This document shows, piece after piece, positions 45,221 to 54,120 of a DNA stretch of 64,000 nucleotides. The stretch covers positions 111,179-175,178 of the forward strand of contig JAPLNI010000042.1 of NCBI GenBank assembly GCA_026692865.1, given 5' to 3'. A program made the position numbers and the translations under genes. The notes below the pieces were generated by a model that had not been told where the DNA came from, searched no databases, and was given only the letters and a program-made list of their open reading frames with translations. Positions within the stretch are counted from its first letter, which is position 1. Each line of letters opens with the position of its first letter. The stretch comes from Planctomycetota bacterium (GTDB lineage Bacteria; Planctomycetota; Planctomycetia; Pirellulales; Pirellulaceae).

Positions 45221-46240
45221 TCAAGCAGCCTTCCGATTAAATGCCTTTTCGAAAGGAAGGATTTTGAGCAACCTTTCAAAAAAGCCGGATTTACTAGATT
45301 GAACTTCTCGTGCTTCGTGAACCGGTCGCCATCCACGCCAATCCGTTTTGTCTACCATGTCAAAGTATGAATTGACAAAAGGGTGGTCCGAACCAAAATG
45401 CCAAGGCTTCTTGGGGCCAGCAAAATGTATACACGCGGGCTTGGTTTTGATTCTTTCGAACGTCTGCTGATCGTAAAATGTGACAGAGTGACTTGGAACT
45501 TCAAAGACAGGAGTGGTAACATTCCACTTGTTATCTAGTTGTGTCCAACGATATCCAAGGCACGCGTTTGCCGCACATTGGTCTGCCCAAAGCAGATTGC
45601 CTTGAAAGCGAATACAGTAATCCCGCAAGGTGTCAGCGATCTTATTCTTTCGGAATTGATCAAGATCCATAACCAACAATCCCGCATTGAAATACGGCTG
45701 AGTTGGCGGCGTCTTACGTTCATCCGCATCTGGTATTGCTACAAGCCCGTAAACATAAGGCATCGCATCGCTGTAGTTACCCATCGCAATGCGATTGTCA
45801 ATAAATGGGCAGTAAACATCTTGAGCGGCCGCGATGGGGTTACCATGTAAATCAATGTTGTATATCTGGCTGACGCTTTCCATGCAAAGCATATCAGGAT
45901 CCAAATAGATTACGCGTGGCAAACTAGAGGGTAATAGCTCGCTTACGAAGAGGCGATAATAGGTCGCAACGGTAAAATGATCCGAACTCACAAATTGGTT
46001 CAGCAAGTCCTTTTCCGGTTTTAGCCAAACAATACTTGTGTTGAAAGATTCCCACGATGCAAGACATCGTTTACGGTTCTCATCCGAGATCCCGCCATCA
46101 ATGATGTAGGCTTTCAAATGTTTGTTCTCACCGAGGGTGTCGATCACAGAGCGGACGGCAACTGCGAGCGGCATAGCGTAGCCGTTATCCGCTGCGACAA
46201 CGATGGCGACTTCATCATTTGGCGATGTTGCTATCTTCAT
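45221..46240 (-). CDS. Glycosyltransferase family 8 protein
   Basis: A 339-residue retaining glycosyltransferase of the LgtC/glycogenin type. Motifs: VAIVVAADNGYAMPLAVAVRS cut in two at the N-terminus, LPRVIYLDPDMLC with the DxD metal site (D114, D116), YFNAGLLVMDLDQFR, ADQCAANACLGYRW, and the C-terminal IHFAGPKKPW. All core GT8 elements are intact. It probably adds galactose or glucose to a surface oligosaccharide. It is separated by 7 bp from the next minus-strand GT2 gene, so the two are almost certainly co-transcribed. Confidence 0.95.
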   Translation of the reverse strand: MKIATSPNDEVAIVVAADNGYAMPLAVAVRSVIDTLGENKHLKAYIIDGGISDENRKRCLASWESFNTSIVWLKPEKDLLNQFVSSDHFTVATYYRLFVSELLPSSLPRVIYLDPDMLCMESVSQIYNIDLHGNPIAAAQDVYCPFIDNRIAMGNYSDAMPYVYGLVAIPDADERKTPPTQPYFNAGLLVMDLDQFRKNKIADTLRDYCIRFQGNLLWADQCAANACLGYRWTQLDNKWNVTTPVFEVPSHSVTFYDQQTFERIKTKPACIHFAGPKKPWHFGSDHPFVNSYFDMVDKTDWRGWRPVHEAREVQSSKSGFFERLLKILPFEKAFNRKAA

Positions 46241-46247
46241 GAAATAT

Positions 46248-47927
46248 CTAGGCTGCCTTGCAGAGAGAGTTTAAGTCCACGGGTATATGGCGAACAGTTC
46301 GGTATTGCTTTCTGAAAATCCCACGTACAGCAGGGATCGTTCCGCTATTCATTGCAAGCCAAGCACGGTGCGCCCATCGTTTTGCATCCCACTTAGTTTC
46401 ATCGATGGAGCATGCCAATTTAAGTAAATCGTAACCAATTTTTGGACTACATCTGTTGTGTGAGGACTGAGCATATCCAAGGTGGCCGAATGCGGCTGTT
46501 ACAAGGTGCTTAGTTAAAACATGCTTACGAAACTCTACATCTTTTAAAAGATCACCGTTTCTAAACGCTACACGTGCAACGCCGTCGTAACAAAGAACCA
46601 TTCGCCCGGTGGTCGAAGCCGATGCGTGATTCTTCCGGTAACGAGTAGTAACTTTGGGGTCATAAACAAAGATTTTTCCTTGCCTTACCGAACGAAGCCA
46701 ATAATCGTAATCCTCAACAAGAAATATGCTTTCATCAAACAACCCAACATCCTCAACAACACTCTGCCGGATTAACACACCAGAGGGTTGGATAAAGTTT
46801 CTGATGAACAATGAATTGGGGAAATGATCCAATTCTTCCGAGTTTGGGCCCCAAATAAACTCGGAACGTCCAGAATCACTGTCGAACATATCTACGCCAG
46901 AATAAACAATGTCCGCGCGACTTTGCGACAACAAATTAACCTTCCGACTCAAGTGGTCAGGAAGCCAACGATCGTCAGAATCTAAAAACGAGATGTATTG
47001 CCCTTGGGCCATCTTCATGGCCACGTTGCGTGTGGAACTGGCGCCCGAATTGTGTTCTTTGCGATGAAAAACAACTCGGTTGTGTGGCACCTTCTGCTGA
47101 AACGCGACGACCAGATCCACGATGGAATTTGGCGCCGCATCTTCAACAACCAAGAGTTCCCAATTTTTATAGGTTTGTAAAGCAATGTCATCGAACGCCT
47201 CTTGAATATAAGGTCGCGATTCATAAGCAGGGATGACAATCGAAACAAGTCCTTCGCGATCATCAGAGATCACACGAAGCTGTGGACACGGGGAACGGGA
47301 TGTAGATTCGTTTGGATCGAGTTTCTCTGGCTTGGAAAATTCGATCCGCCATAAGTTATCTGAAGACTCAACCGTCAAGTGCTTGTGCACAACCTGCATA
47401 ATTGCGTGAGCTTGAGTGCTATATCCCCAACCAAGAAATGATTCACACCCCGCATTCTTGGCATGCTCCAGAATTTCCTCCAACATCGGAGCGGGCAACT
47501 CTTGATTTAGGATAACGAGACCTGGTGGACTCTTCTCGCAAAACTTCAAGCCTGACAAGTCAACAACATTATGAAGCCTTATAGACTCGTCATTTTCAAT
47601 AAACGGTAATGCAAATACATTTCCGCCATGATTAAAATTTGATGCTTGGTCAATCACAATATCGAGTACTTGAGATTTGTCCTTCCATGCAACAACCGCG
47701 TAGAGTAAGCGTGAATCTTTTCCGCCAATCACTATGATTGGTTGCTTTGACTTTGAGATGGTTTCGATCTGACCATGAATGAAGAGTTCATCAGCCTTTG
47801 ACAATATCCAATTGGATGTTTGAGCGTTGCCCTTTAGCCCTCCCAAGCTTGACGTGTACTTAATGGGTTTACCTTGCAAGACTCGCCATGCATCGCGTAG
47901 TCGTAAAGAAAGAGCATTTTTCGACAT
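46248..47927 (-). CDS. Two-domain glycosyltransferase (GT2 C-terminal)
   Basis: A 559-residue protein. Residues about 1-215 form a domain of unrecognised type with an alternating alpha/beta look (PIIVIGGKDSRLLYAVVAW; VILNQELPAPMLEEIL), perhaps a FAD/NAD-like or second transferase fold. Residues about 225-400 are a GT2 domain: LVSIVIPAYESRPYIQEAF, TYKNWELLVVEDAA, NSGASSTRNVAMKMAQG, and DxD in ISFLDSDDRWLPDHLS. The remainder carries helices and acceptor-binding elements. It is the upstream partner of the GT8 gene in a tight two-gene unit. Confidence 0.9.
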   Translation of the reverse strand: MSKNALSLRLRDAWRVLQGKPIKYTSSLGGLKGNAQTSNWILSKADELFIHGQIETISKSKQPIIVIGGKDSRLLYAVVAWKDKSQVLDIVIDQASNFNHGGNVFALPFIENDESIRLHNVVDLSGLKFCEKSPPGLVILNQELPAPMLEEILEHAKNAGCESFLGWGYSTQAHAIMQVVHKHLTVESSDNLWRIEFSKPEKLDPNESTSRSPCPQLRVISDDREGLVSIVIPAYESRPYIQEAFDDIALQTYKNWELLVVEDAAPNSIVDLVVAFQQKVPHNRVVFHRKEHNSGASSTRNVAMKMAQGQYISFLDSDDRWLPDHLSRKVNLLSQSRADIVYSGVDMFDSDSGRSEFIWGPNSEELDHFPNSLFIRNFIQPSGVLIRQSVVEDVGLFDESIFLVEDYDYWLRSVRQGKIFVYDPKVTTRYRKNHASASTTGRMVLCYDGVARVAFRNGDLLKDVEFRKHVLTKHLVTAAFGHLGYAQSSHNRCSPKIGYDLLKLACSIDETKWDAKRWAHRAWLAMNSGTIPAVRGIFRKQYRTVRHIPVDLNSLCKAA

Positions 47928-48012
47928 GGTTAGATTTCATTTCTCATCGAGGTCACCGGTCTTTGGTCGCTGAGGTATTCCTCAACGACTGCGTGCAATT
48001 GCCTTGCCTTGA

Positions 48013-48678
48013 TTACGCGAGGCGCCAAACGGAACCAGCTAATTGATTTGGACCGCCAACTTCATCTACGATTTGAATCACTCCGGGAAAGTCAGGTCCG
48101 TAATCATGGCCAGAAATAATCTTTGCACCAACGCGCTGTGCCCAAAGAATATCTTTCTTTGTTTCTTCGTAATCATGCATCGCGTCTAAGAATACTAACG
48201 ACGGTGCAGGACCGTTGTATGTTTCAAAAAACTCGTTTTTATCGATACGGATTACTTCAACGTTCCCAGTTGAAACCAAATAATCGAGAGAGTGACATAC
48301 AAGCCCCCACTGCTCATCTGGCGTTAGCCCCCAAGGATTCCAGCAAAAGTTATCGACCGCAAGTATCTTTTGCGTTGGTGTTTTGTAGCGAGCGATCCGC
48401 TGCGTCGTCTTACCCGCAAGGACACCGATCTCGACGATTGGGCCGGTATGGTTTCTTGATTCCTCCACAAGCTTACTTAACAGCGACCACTCGATCTCGG
48501 TTACCGAGTTGTTTTGCAGGGTCAGTGGTGGACGTATGGCCGCAGCGGCCGTTCGAACACAGTGTAAATCTGTTGTGTACTTTGGCGATTTCCCTCGAAT
48601 CGCTCGATATCCGTCACGGACGTATTTGATTGCCGTTTGCGAACGCCCCGTCGAACTCGTCACTTGTTGCGTAACCAT
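48013..48678 (-). CDS. Class I SAM-dependent methyltransferase (Methyltransf_24 type)
   Basis: A 221-residue protein with SAM-binding motif I GPIVEIGVLAGKTTQRI, the acidic loop LAVDNFCW, and the LVFLDAMHDYEETKKDI segment diagnostic of the Methyltransf_24/cephalosporin-hydroxylase-like family. It is soluble. In glycan islands such enzymes modify sugars or aglycones. It sits 85 bp upstream of the GT2/GT8 pair on the same strand. It could methylate a sugar hydroxyl; exact substrate unknown. Confidence 0.85.
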   Translation of the reverse strand: MVTQQVTSSTGRSQTAIKYVRDGYRAIRGKSPKYTTDLHCVRTAAAAIRPPLTLQNNSVTEIEWSLLSKLVEESRNHTGPIVEIGVLAGKTTQRIARYKTPTQKILAVDNFCWNPWGLTPDEQWGLVCHSLDYLVSTGNVEVIRIDKNEFFETYNGPAPSLVFLDAMHDYEETKKDILWAQRVGAKIISGHDYGPDFPGVIQIVDEVGGPNQLAGSVWRLA

Positions 48679-48976
48679 TTTCTGCTCTCACTCGTATATT
48701 TGGAAATTGTTTAGAATACCAACGCGCACCGTATCACCGGCGTGGCGAATGGAACCGTATTAAATCCAATTCCGCGAAGCAATGTCGATTTCAGCCCTGT
48801 AGGCGGAAAATTTCAAAAAGTCGCGGCAAACCCAGTTTCAACACTCCCCGGCGTGACTTGGTCCATCTGGTATTGATCTACACTTTCATTTGGCAGTATT
48901 CCACTTCATATCGGCCAATAAGCAAAGTCAAAGGACTTGCAGGCCAGGAATGTCATATCGACGGGAGAAGACTGCA

Positions 48977-49634
48977 ATGCCAACCGACATAGTTGCACTG
49001 CTTGGGGTTCGAGCCGGCTCCAAACGCGTTTCAAACAAGAATGGTCGTGAGTTTGCAAATTCCAACTTACTCACTATCAAGATTGAAACACTCAAACAAG
49101 TTCGTGGACTCAGTGGAATCATTGTGAATTCGGAGTCACCGGAGTTACTCGCCCTTGCAAGGAAATCCGGAGCTGAAACGATTCTTAGAGACCCCCAATT
49201 TGCGACAGACCATGTCCTTACCAGTGATTACTATCAACATATTGCTGAAAACTGTTTATGCAACGTAATCCTTTCGGCTACGGTCACGACGCCTTTTGTT
49301 GAGCCGGAGAGTTACGAGTCCGGTATTGAAACCTTTCTAAGTCTTAGCGATTCAGACTACGATTCAGTCACTTCGTGCTTCCCGCTTAAGGAGTTTTTAT
49401 ACAAAGATGGAAAAGCACTAAACTATGACCCTGCCAAGCAGAAACTACGGTTTCTCAATCATCAACCGACAGAGAATGATTGAGTATAAGAACATAGTCG
49501 GAAAGAAGCCCTATTTCGTAAAGTTATCGAAAATCGAGTCGATCGACATCGATACGCCGGAAGATTTTTTTCTCGCGGAAACGCTTTATCATGCCCTTCG
49601 CATCAAGCATCCGGCTAACCGAATCGCAGCTTAA
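48977..49634 (+). pseudogene. Broken CMP-nonulosonate-type cytidylyltransferase (NeuA-like)
   Basis: The N-terminal part (48977-49483) reads as an acylneuraminate cytidylyltransferase: nucleotide loop LLGVRAGSKRVSNKN, then IIVNSESPELLALARKSG and VILSATVTTPFVEPESY. It stops at TGA 49481-49483. In another frame (from about 49449 to 49634) the C-terminal part continues: SIINRQRMIEYKNIVGKKP, then IESIDIDTPEDFFLAE. Intact relatives have about 20 further residues between these parts, so a frame-changing internal deletion is the simplest reading. The start ATG 48977 has GGGAGAAG 6 bp upstream. The loss should abolish CMP-sugar synthesis unless rescued elsewhere. Confidence 0.75.
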
Positions 49635-49819
49635 AATTCTCGAGTCAAGCCCCGGATAATTACTTTTGTACAAGTTACTTTTCAATGGTCGAAAGAGTCT
49701 GATTGGGCATAAGTAAATCCCGCCGATAACTGCGAGACACTAGGGACAAATTTGCTTTGATCTCTCTTACTAGGCGTTAACAAGCAAACACTCGCGTCTA
49801 CCTTAGTGAAGGAAGATTT

Positions 49820-50674
49820 ATGCCAAAATTTACAAAAATATGGTACGCGCAGAAGACTGGTCTATGGGATGAACTAAATCAGCACTTGCTTCGCGTCGGA
49901 TTTGCACCAACGATCGACCTTGGTTCAGCCCATGATTGGTTTAGGCTGGCCTATAAAACGCGATCTAGAATTTATAAAATGAAGGATCAATGGAAAGGGA
50001 AGACCGTTGTTTGTGTTGGAAACGGCCCATCTTTAAATGAGACAGAATTGGACATGCTCAATGGAGCTTATGTCATTGGCACAAACCGAGCTTTTCATTT
50101 GCTAGATAAGATTTTACCAGCTGCATTTCAACTCATTGTGCAAGATAATCAGAGGTTGGCAGAACTCGAAGAGGAAATTAGACAACTTCGATGCAAGGTT
50201 CTTATTGGCAGTTGGTACTTTACAGCGAATTCGCGCCCCCCCAAATGGATCAGTCATTCGAAAAAAAACATTGCCGTATATCTTCCTAAACTTGACTGGC
50301 AGTACGACAACCAGAAACTCAAAGTTTGTGGTAGCCTTCTAACTAGATTTTCTGACGATCCAACCGGTGGTGTCTATTACGGTTACAGTGTAATTTTTAG
50401 CGCGATTCAATTTGCCGCATATTTTGGAGCGAGTAGGATTGTATGTATTGGAATTGATATGGATTTCTCAAAGGGGGTTTCTTTTCAGCCCGAAGTTCGC
50501 AATGTCTTTCCAACTTTTGACTACGATCTACATGGCAGGCCGATGTTCGAAATGATGAAAACGGTTTTAGGCAACCTCGGCATCGACCTAATAAACGCAA
50601 CGCCTGGGGGGAAAGTCAATGCGATTACTAGACTCACACTTCGGGACGCGATGAGCTTGCCTCGAGCCGCATGA
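49820..50674 (+). CDS. DUF115 / sialyltransferase-like protein
   Basis: A 284-residue protein with TVVCVGNGPSLNETELDML near residue 62, a nucleotide-sugar-binding hallmark shared by DUF115 (MptE-like, Maf-type) proteins and GT42 sialyltransferases. Later TNRAFHLLD, TGGVYYGYSVIFSAIQFAA and IVCIGIDMDFSK support the same fold. A GAAGGAAG site lies before the ATG. It follows a broken CMP-sugar synthetase gene by 185 bp and precedes a glycosyltransferase gene by 13 bp. Role inferred: transfer of a nonulosonic or other sugar to a glycan or to protein. Which of the two families cannot be settled by eye. Confidence 0.75.
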   Translation: MPKFTKIWYAQKTGLWDELNQHLLRVGFAPTIDLGSAHDWFRLAYKTRSRIYKMKDQWKGKTVVCVGNGPSLNETELDMLNGAYVIGTNRAFHLLDKILPAAFQLIVQDNQRLAELEEEIRQLRCKVLIGSWYFTANSRPPKWISHSKKNIAVYLPKLDWQYDNQKLKVCGSLLTRFSDDPTGGVYYGYSVIFSAIQFAAYFGASRIVCIGIDMDFSKGVSFQPEVRNVFPTFDYDLHGRPMFEMMKTVLGNLGIDLINATPGGKVNAITRLTLRDAMSLPRAA

Positions 50675-50687
50675 TTACCAAAATCGC

Positions 50688-51839
50688 ATGTCCAGAACCG
50701 CACTTGTCACTGTCGTTACTTGCAACTATTTGCATTATGCCTCTGCGCTCGCATCGAGTTGTCAAAGATGGCTCCCCAACCACGACTTTTTTGTAGTACT
50801 CGTTGACTCACTGCCGTCGGGAGTCAATCTTCCGGATAACATCAGCTATTGCATCTTCGCTGACCAAATTGGCATTGAAAACTGGGCTCGATTCTCTTTT
50901 CAGTACACTCCGTTTGAACTGGCTTGTGCGGTAAAACCCTATGCCATGCGTTACTTGTTTAACGCTAATTATACGGATGTCATCTATCTTGACTCGGATA
51001 TTGATGTGTACTCGCCGCTTGAGACAGTGAGACAATCCCTTGAAACTAGTTCAATTATTCTGACGCCCCATTTGGTGACTCCGCTTCCAAATGATGATCG
51101 AAGACCGACCGAACATCTGTTTCTCAGCTCTGGAATCTTTAATGCGGGATTTGTTGCATGCCGGGCAAGCGCTGAAGGTCAGCGGTTCGTGGATTGGTGG
51201 GCCAACCGCTTACAGTCGGATTGCTTTATCGATCTAAAAAAAGGAATATTTGTAGACCAAAAATGGCTCGATCTCGTTCCTGGGATGTTCGATGATGTTT
51301 CGATCATTCGTACCCCTGCGGTAAACACCGGACATTGGACTCTCTCTCAGTTCAGTTTGACTGGCAACCACACAACAGATTTTCGTGTTGGGCAAGATCC
51401 ACTGGAATGTTTCCATTTCAGCAGTTTGCTTCCAACGAATCCAAATGAGTTTTTTCGCGCCCAGAATCGGGTTTCCTTTGAGAGCATGCCATCCCTTGCC
51501 GAGCTTGTATCGGGCTACCACAAAAAGATTAAGTTGCACGATGCGCAAAATTACTCTTCGCTGACTTGCAGTCTCACCAAAATGACCGATGGCACCCCAA
51601 TAAAAGCTGCGTGGAGAGAAGCGATTCGACGCAATGTTGTCGATTTTAGAGATGTTGCCAATCCATTCGATGTCGCCTCAAACCCGAAGCTTGTAGAGCA
51701 GTTTGGCCGAATCGAAAAGAAGGCCCGAAGATGGAGAGAAGATTGGCGTTTGGCTACTCAGGAACAAATTGACAAAAAGAACAAACTCAAAAAATGGAAA
51801 AACACTATTAAATACTGGCTCTCGAAGTTCAGGCGTTAG
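50688..51839 (+). CDS. Glycosyltransferase with GT-A DxD motif
   Basis: A 383-residue protein with TALVTVVTCNYLHYASALAS at the N-terminus, a DxD site in VIYLDSDIDVYSPL (D102, D104), and FNAGFVACRASAEGQ plus VDQKWLDLVPGMF, elements seen in GT8/GT77-like nucleotide-diphospho-sugar transferases. A basic, Lys/Arg-rich C-terminal tail (KKARRWREDW, KKNKLKKWKN) could bind the membrane. The gene starts 13 bp after the DUF115-like gene, so the pair is one transcription unit. Donor and acceptor unknown. Confidence 0.88.
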   Translation: MSRTALVTVVTCNYLHYASALASSCQRWLPNHDFFVVLVDSLPSGVNLPDNISYCIFADQIGIENWARFSFQYTPFELACAVKPYAMRYLFNANYTDVIYLDSDIDVYSPLETVRQSLETSSIILTPHLVTPLPNDDRRPTEHLFLSSGIFNAGFVACRASAEGQRFVDWWANRLQSDCFIDLKKGIFVDQKWLDLVPGMFDDVSIIRTPAVNTGHWTLSQFSLTGNHTTDFRVGQDPLECFHFSSLLPTNPNEFFRAQNRVSFESMPSLAELVSGYHKKIKLHDAQNYSSLTCSLTKMTDGTPIKAAWREAIRRNVVDFRDVANPFDVASNPKLVEQFGRIEKKARRWREDWRLATQEQIDKKNKLKKWKNTIKYWLSKFRR

Positions 51840-51893
51840 GAACCGTCGAGCACACACGCTTGTTAGCTCTCGCGTGACACGAGAACGCTGCGT

Positions 51894-52649
51894 TCAATCC
51901 CGACGTTGCTTCGACGGCTTTACAACAAAGGTTGTTAAAAAAACTCCGATGAAGAGCCCCGCTGCAAGATAAAGCAAAAATGGGATCGGTGTTTGGGACC
52001 ACGACCAGTTATCCGTTAACGTGGTTCCAAAGATGGCTCCTAGTGTTGCAAACGGGAAGAACATCGCGGCTAATAAATTCAACCGGTGCGAAGCAAGTGC
52101 CATTTGATGACTTGCTTGAGCTTGCTCGTCTGCCTTCCGCACCATCGCGACGTCCATCGAGTTTTTGGCATCTTCATAGAGCAGATCCGCTGTGCGTGAT
52201 AAGTCATAAGCCCGGTCACGATGATCAATAAGACTTCGGTCTTCAGTGATCGCCTTGCGAGCTTCCTCTAAAACATCTAACAGATTTCGAGTAGACCGAA
52301 CGATCGGAGCTAGGCCTTCGAGTATCGGGAGATAGTCGTCAGCACTATCGGCTTTGCTTTCAAGTTGATCAAAGTCTTCAATACGTTTTGCATAACGATC
52401 GAGGTGTTGCATTAAAGCGACCTTTCCAGGGTCGCCATTGCTCGCTCGCCACTCGCCGCTAGTGTCACGCCAAAAGAGAATGCCACGCCGTTGGACCTCA
52501 TCATGCTCAGGAACATAGTGAGCCACAATCAAATGGTTCTTCCCAGCAATCATAAACCGCTGCCGGCCCACCGATGTCCCCAGTCGCATTCGAAGCTCAT
52601 CAGGAAGCGTCCAAGTGCTCGGAATCAAAAGCTGCGAAGGTTTGGTCAT
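51894..52649 (-). CDS. CorA-like membrane protein without GMN motif
   Basis: A 251-residue protein, helical in its first 185 residues (cytoplasmic funnel-like), ending with two transmembrane helices in the CorA arrangement. The pore-entry sequence is LGAIFGTTLTDN where CorA has the GMN motif (for example YGMNF); the second helix is FLLYLAAGLFIGVFLTTFVV. The loss of GMN argues against Mg transport of the canonical kind. ATG 52649 has AGAGG 5 bp upstream and is chosen over 52691. Family assignment is moderate: the N-terminal half does not obviously resemble CorA. Confidence 0.7.
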   Translation of the reverse strand: MTKPSQLLIPSTWTLPDELRMRLGTSVGRQRFMIAGKNHLIVAHYVPEHDEVQRRGILFWRDTSGEWRASNGDPGKVALMQHLDRYAKRIEDFDQLESKADSADDYLPILEGLAPIVRSTRNLLDVLEEARKAITEDRSLIDHRDRAYDLSRTADLLYEDAKNSMDVAMVRKADEQAQASHQMALASHRLNLLAAMFFPFATLGAIFGTTLTDNWSWSQTPIPFLLYLAAGLFIGVFLTTFVVKPSKQRRD

Positions 52650-53088
52650 TTTGCCTCTTGAGTTCAATTGGATCGGAGTAACGGACCCCAAATATAGATT
52701 GCACGCATCAATTGCTTCGCCCCTACAGTCGTTTACTGATCCAGTGATCTAGGCCCGCACCCACGCAACGACCGCGATTAACCATTCGCGAAAATGCGAA
52801 TCTCGCGCTGTCGCAACAGGAGACTCCGTCATAAACCCTATACTATAAATTCGAAAGTCCTGAAGCAATTCCCCCTGCCTCTATACCCTACATCTGACTC
52901 TAGGGTTTATATTCGTCTAACTTCAGCTACACTTGGTAGTTGGTGTAATGGTCAATTTGGAGTGTCTTGCTCGATTTAAAATTGAATTTCCAATTAAGGC
53001 ACGACTAATTGGAAATAAAGGTTTGCCGTCAAGCCGATCGGAGTGAAAATCTGTGTTGAGTTACAACGGCGAATCTTGGTGAAAGCTT
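52650..53088. other. Intergenic upstream of ABC-2 permease, with inverted repeat
   Basis: About 440 bp divergently flanked, so promoters should lie here. A perfect 10-bp inverted pair ATAAACCCTA (52831-52840) and TAGGGTTTAT (52901-52910) is separated by 60 bp. No gene was recognised. Confidence 0.45.
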
Positions 53089-53961
53089 ATGCATGCTCCG
53101 GTAAATGTAACAAATAAGATTTCCTACTCGCAAGTTTGGCTCACTTTTGCTCGAAACAGCCTCATTCGCGAAATGACCTTTCGGACGAATTTCTTGCTGG
53201 ATTGCGTTTCGAGTATGTGCTGGACGTTGATGAATGTTGGGTTTTACTGGGTGATTTTCCAGCATGTGAACTCGATTGGTTCCAATTCAGGTTGGGGGCA
53301 AGCTGAGTTTTTTGTTTTTCTAGGGACAACTTGGATCATCAACTCGCTGATGCAAGCCTTCGTGATACCTAACGCCGAGGAATTCAGTGAGCTGATTCGA
53401 AGTGGTGGTTTGGACTTCGCTCTCTTGAAGCCGATTGATACGCAATTCTTGATTTCGTTCCGGAAAATTAATTGGGCTGCTCTTTCCAACATCGTGATTG
53501 GCGCAGTCTTACTAGCCGTCGCCATGACCAGCTTGCCCTGGCGCGAGTCGCATCCGTGGCAGTTGGCTTGGTATACGGTACCGCTTTACTTGCTGTATGT
53601 TGGGTGCGGATTTCTGATGCTCTATAGCCTTATGATATGCTTGGCATCGACGAGTATTTGGCTTGGGCGTAACCAAAGTTTGTATGACTTCTGGTTTTAT
53701 ATAACCAATTTTTCGCGTTATCCGATGGAAATATATCAATCGGGTTGGGGCTTACCACTTTGGGCTGTTTTTACATTCGTGGTTCCCGTGCTGGTGGTGG
53801 TCAATGTCCCTGCGCGAGTTCTTGCTCAGCCGATCACACCGACCACCACGGGTGACTGGTTGTTAGCCGGGTATACTTTATTAGCAAGTGTATTAGCCTA
53901 CTTCATCAGTCGGCTTGTCTTTCGTACTGCTTTAGTCAGTTACCGAAGCGCTAGTAGCTGA
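53089..53961 (+). CDS. ABC-2 permease (DUF990/ABC2_membrane_6 type)
   Basis: A 290-residue membrane protein with about six helices. The segment SQVWLTFARNSLIREMTFRTNFLLD followed by VFIFQHV-like helices and SELIRSGGLDFALLKPID (quoted in parts) is typical of DUF990 permeases, which normally come as pairs with an ABC ATPase gene. Here no partner permease or ATPase of that kind is adjacent; the next gene is an MsbA-like half transporter with its own ATPase. The ATPase may be encoded elsewhere. Substrate unknown. Confidence 0.85.
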   Translation: MHAPVNVTNKISYSQVWLTFARNSLIREMTFRTNFLLDCVSSMCWTLMNVGFYWVIFQHVNSIGSNSGWGQAEFFVFLGTTWIINSLMQAFVIPNAEEFSELIRSGGLDFALLKPIDTQFLISFRKINWAALSNIVIGAVLLAVAMTSLPWRESHPWQLAWYTVPLYLLYVGCGFLMLYSLMICLASTSIWLGRNQSLYDFWFYITNFSRYPMEIYQSGWGLPLWAVFTFVVPVLVVVNVPARVLAQPITPTTTGDWLLAGYTLLASVLAYFISRLVFRTALVSYRSASS

Positions 53962-54047
53962 TGATTCGCGACGTGCAAATCGAGCTGTTGACGTCTTTGA
54001 AAATTAAGTGATAGCGTAAAGTATTTTGTGATTTGTAGCAGTAACGA

Positions 54048-54073
54048 CACCCGTGGCTAGCGCCATCGGCTCA
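54048..54073. repeat. 26-bp dispersed repeat, copy B (intergenic)
   Basis: 24 of 26 positions identical to 21885-21910, with core ACCCGTGGCTAGCGCC. Located between the ABC-2 permease and the MsbA-like gene, 48 bp before the latter's start. Confidence 0.75.
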
Positions 54074-54120
54074 TTTTTTCGGTTGATTTATTTCCCCCTT
54101 GCATCCATCAGAAATCGTTA

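Noticed and set aside
43929..51839. Complete sialic-acid biosynthesis locus
   Set aside because: Only a broken cytidylyltransferase and a possible transferase are present; no synthase or epimerase gene (neuB, neuC type) is in the window.
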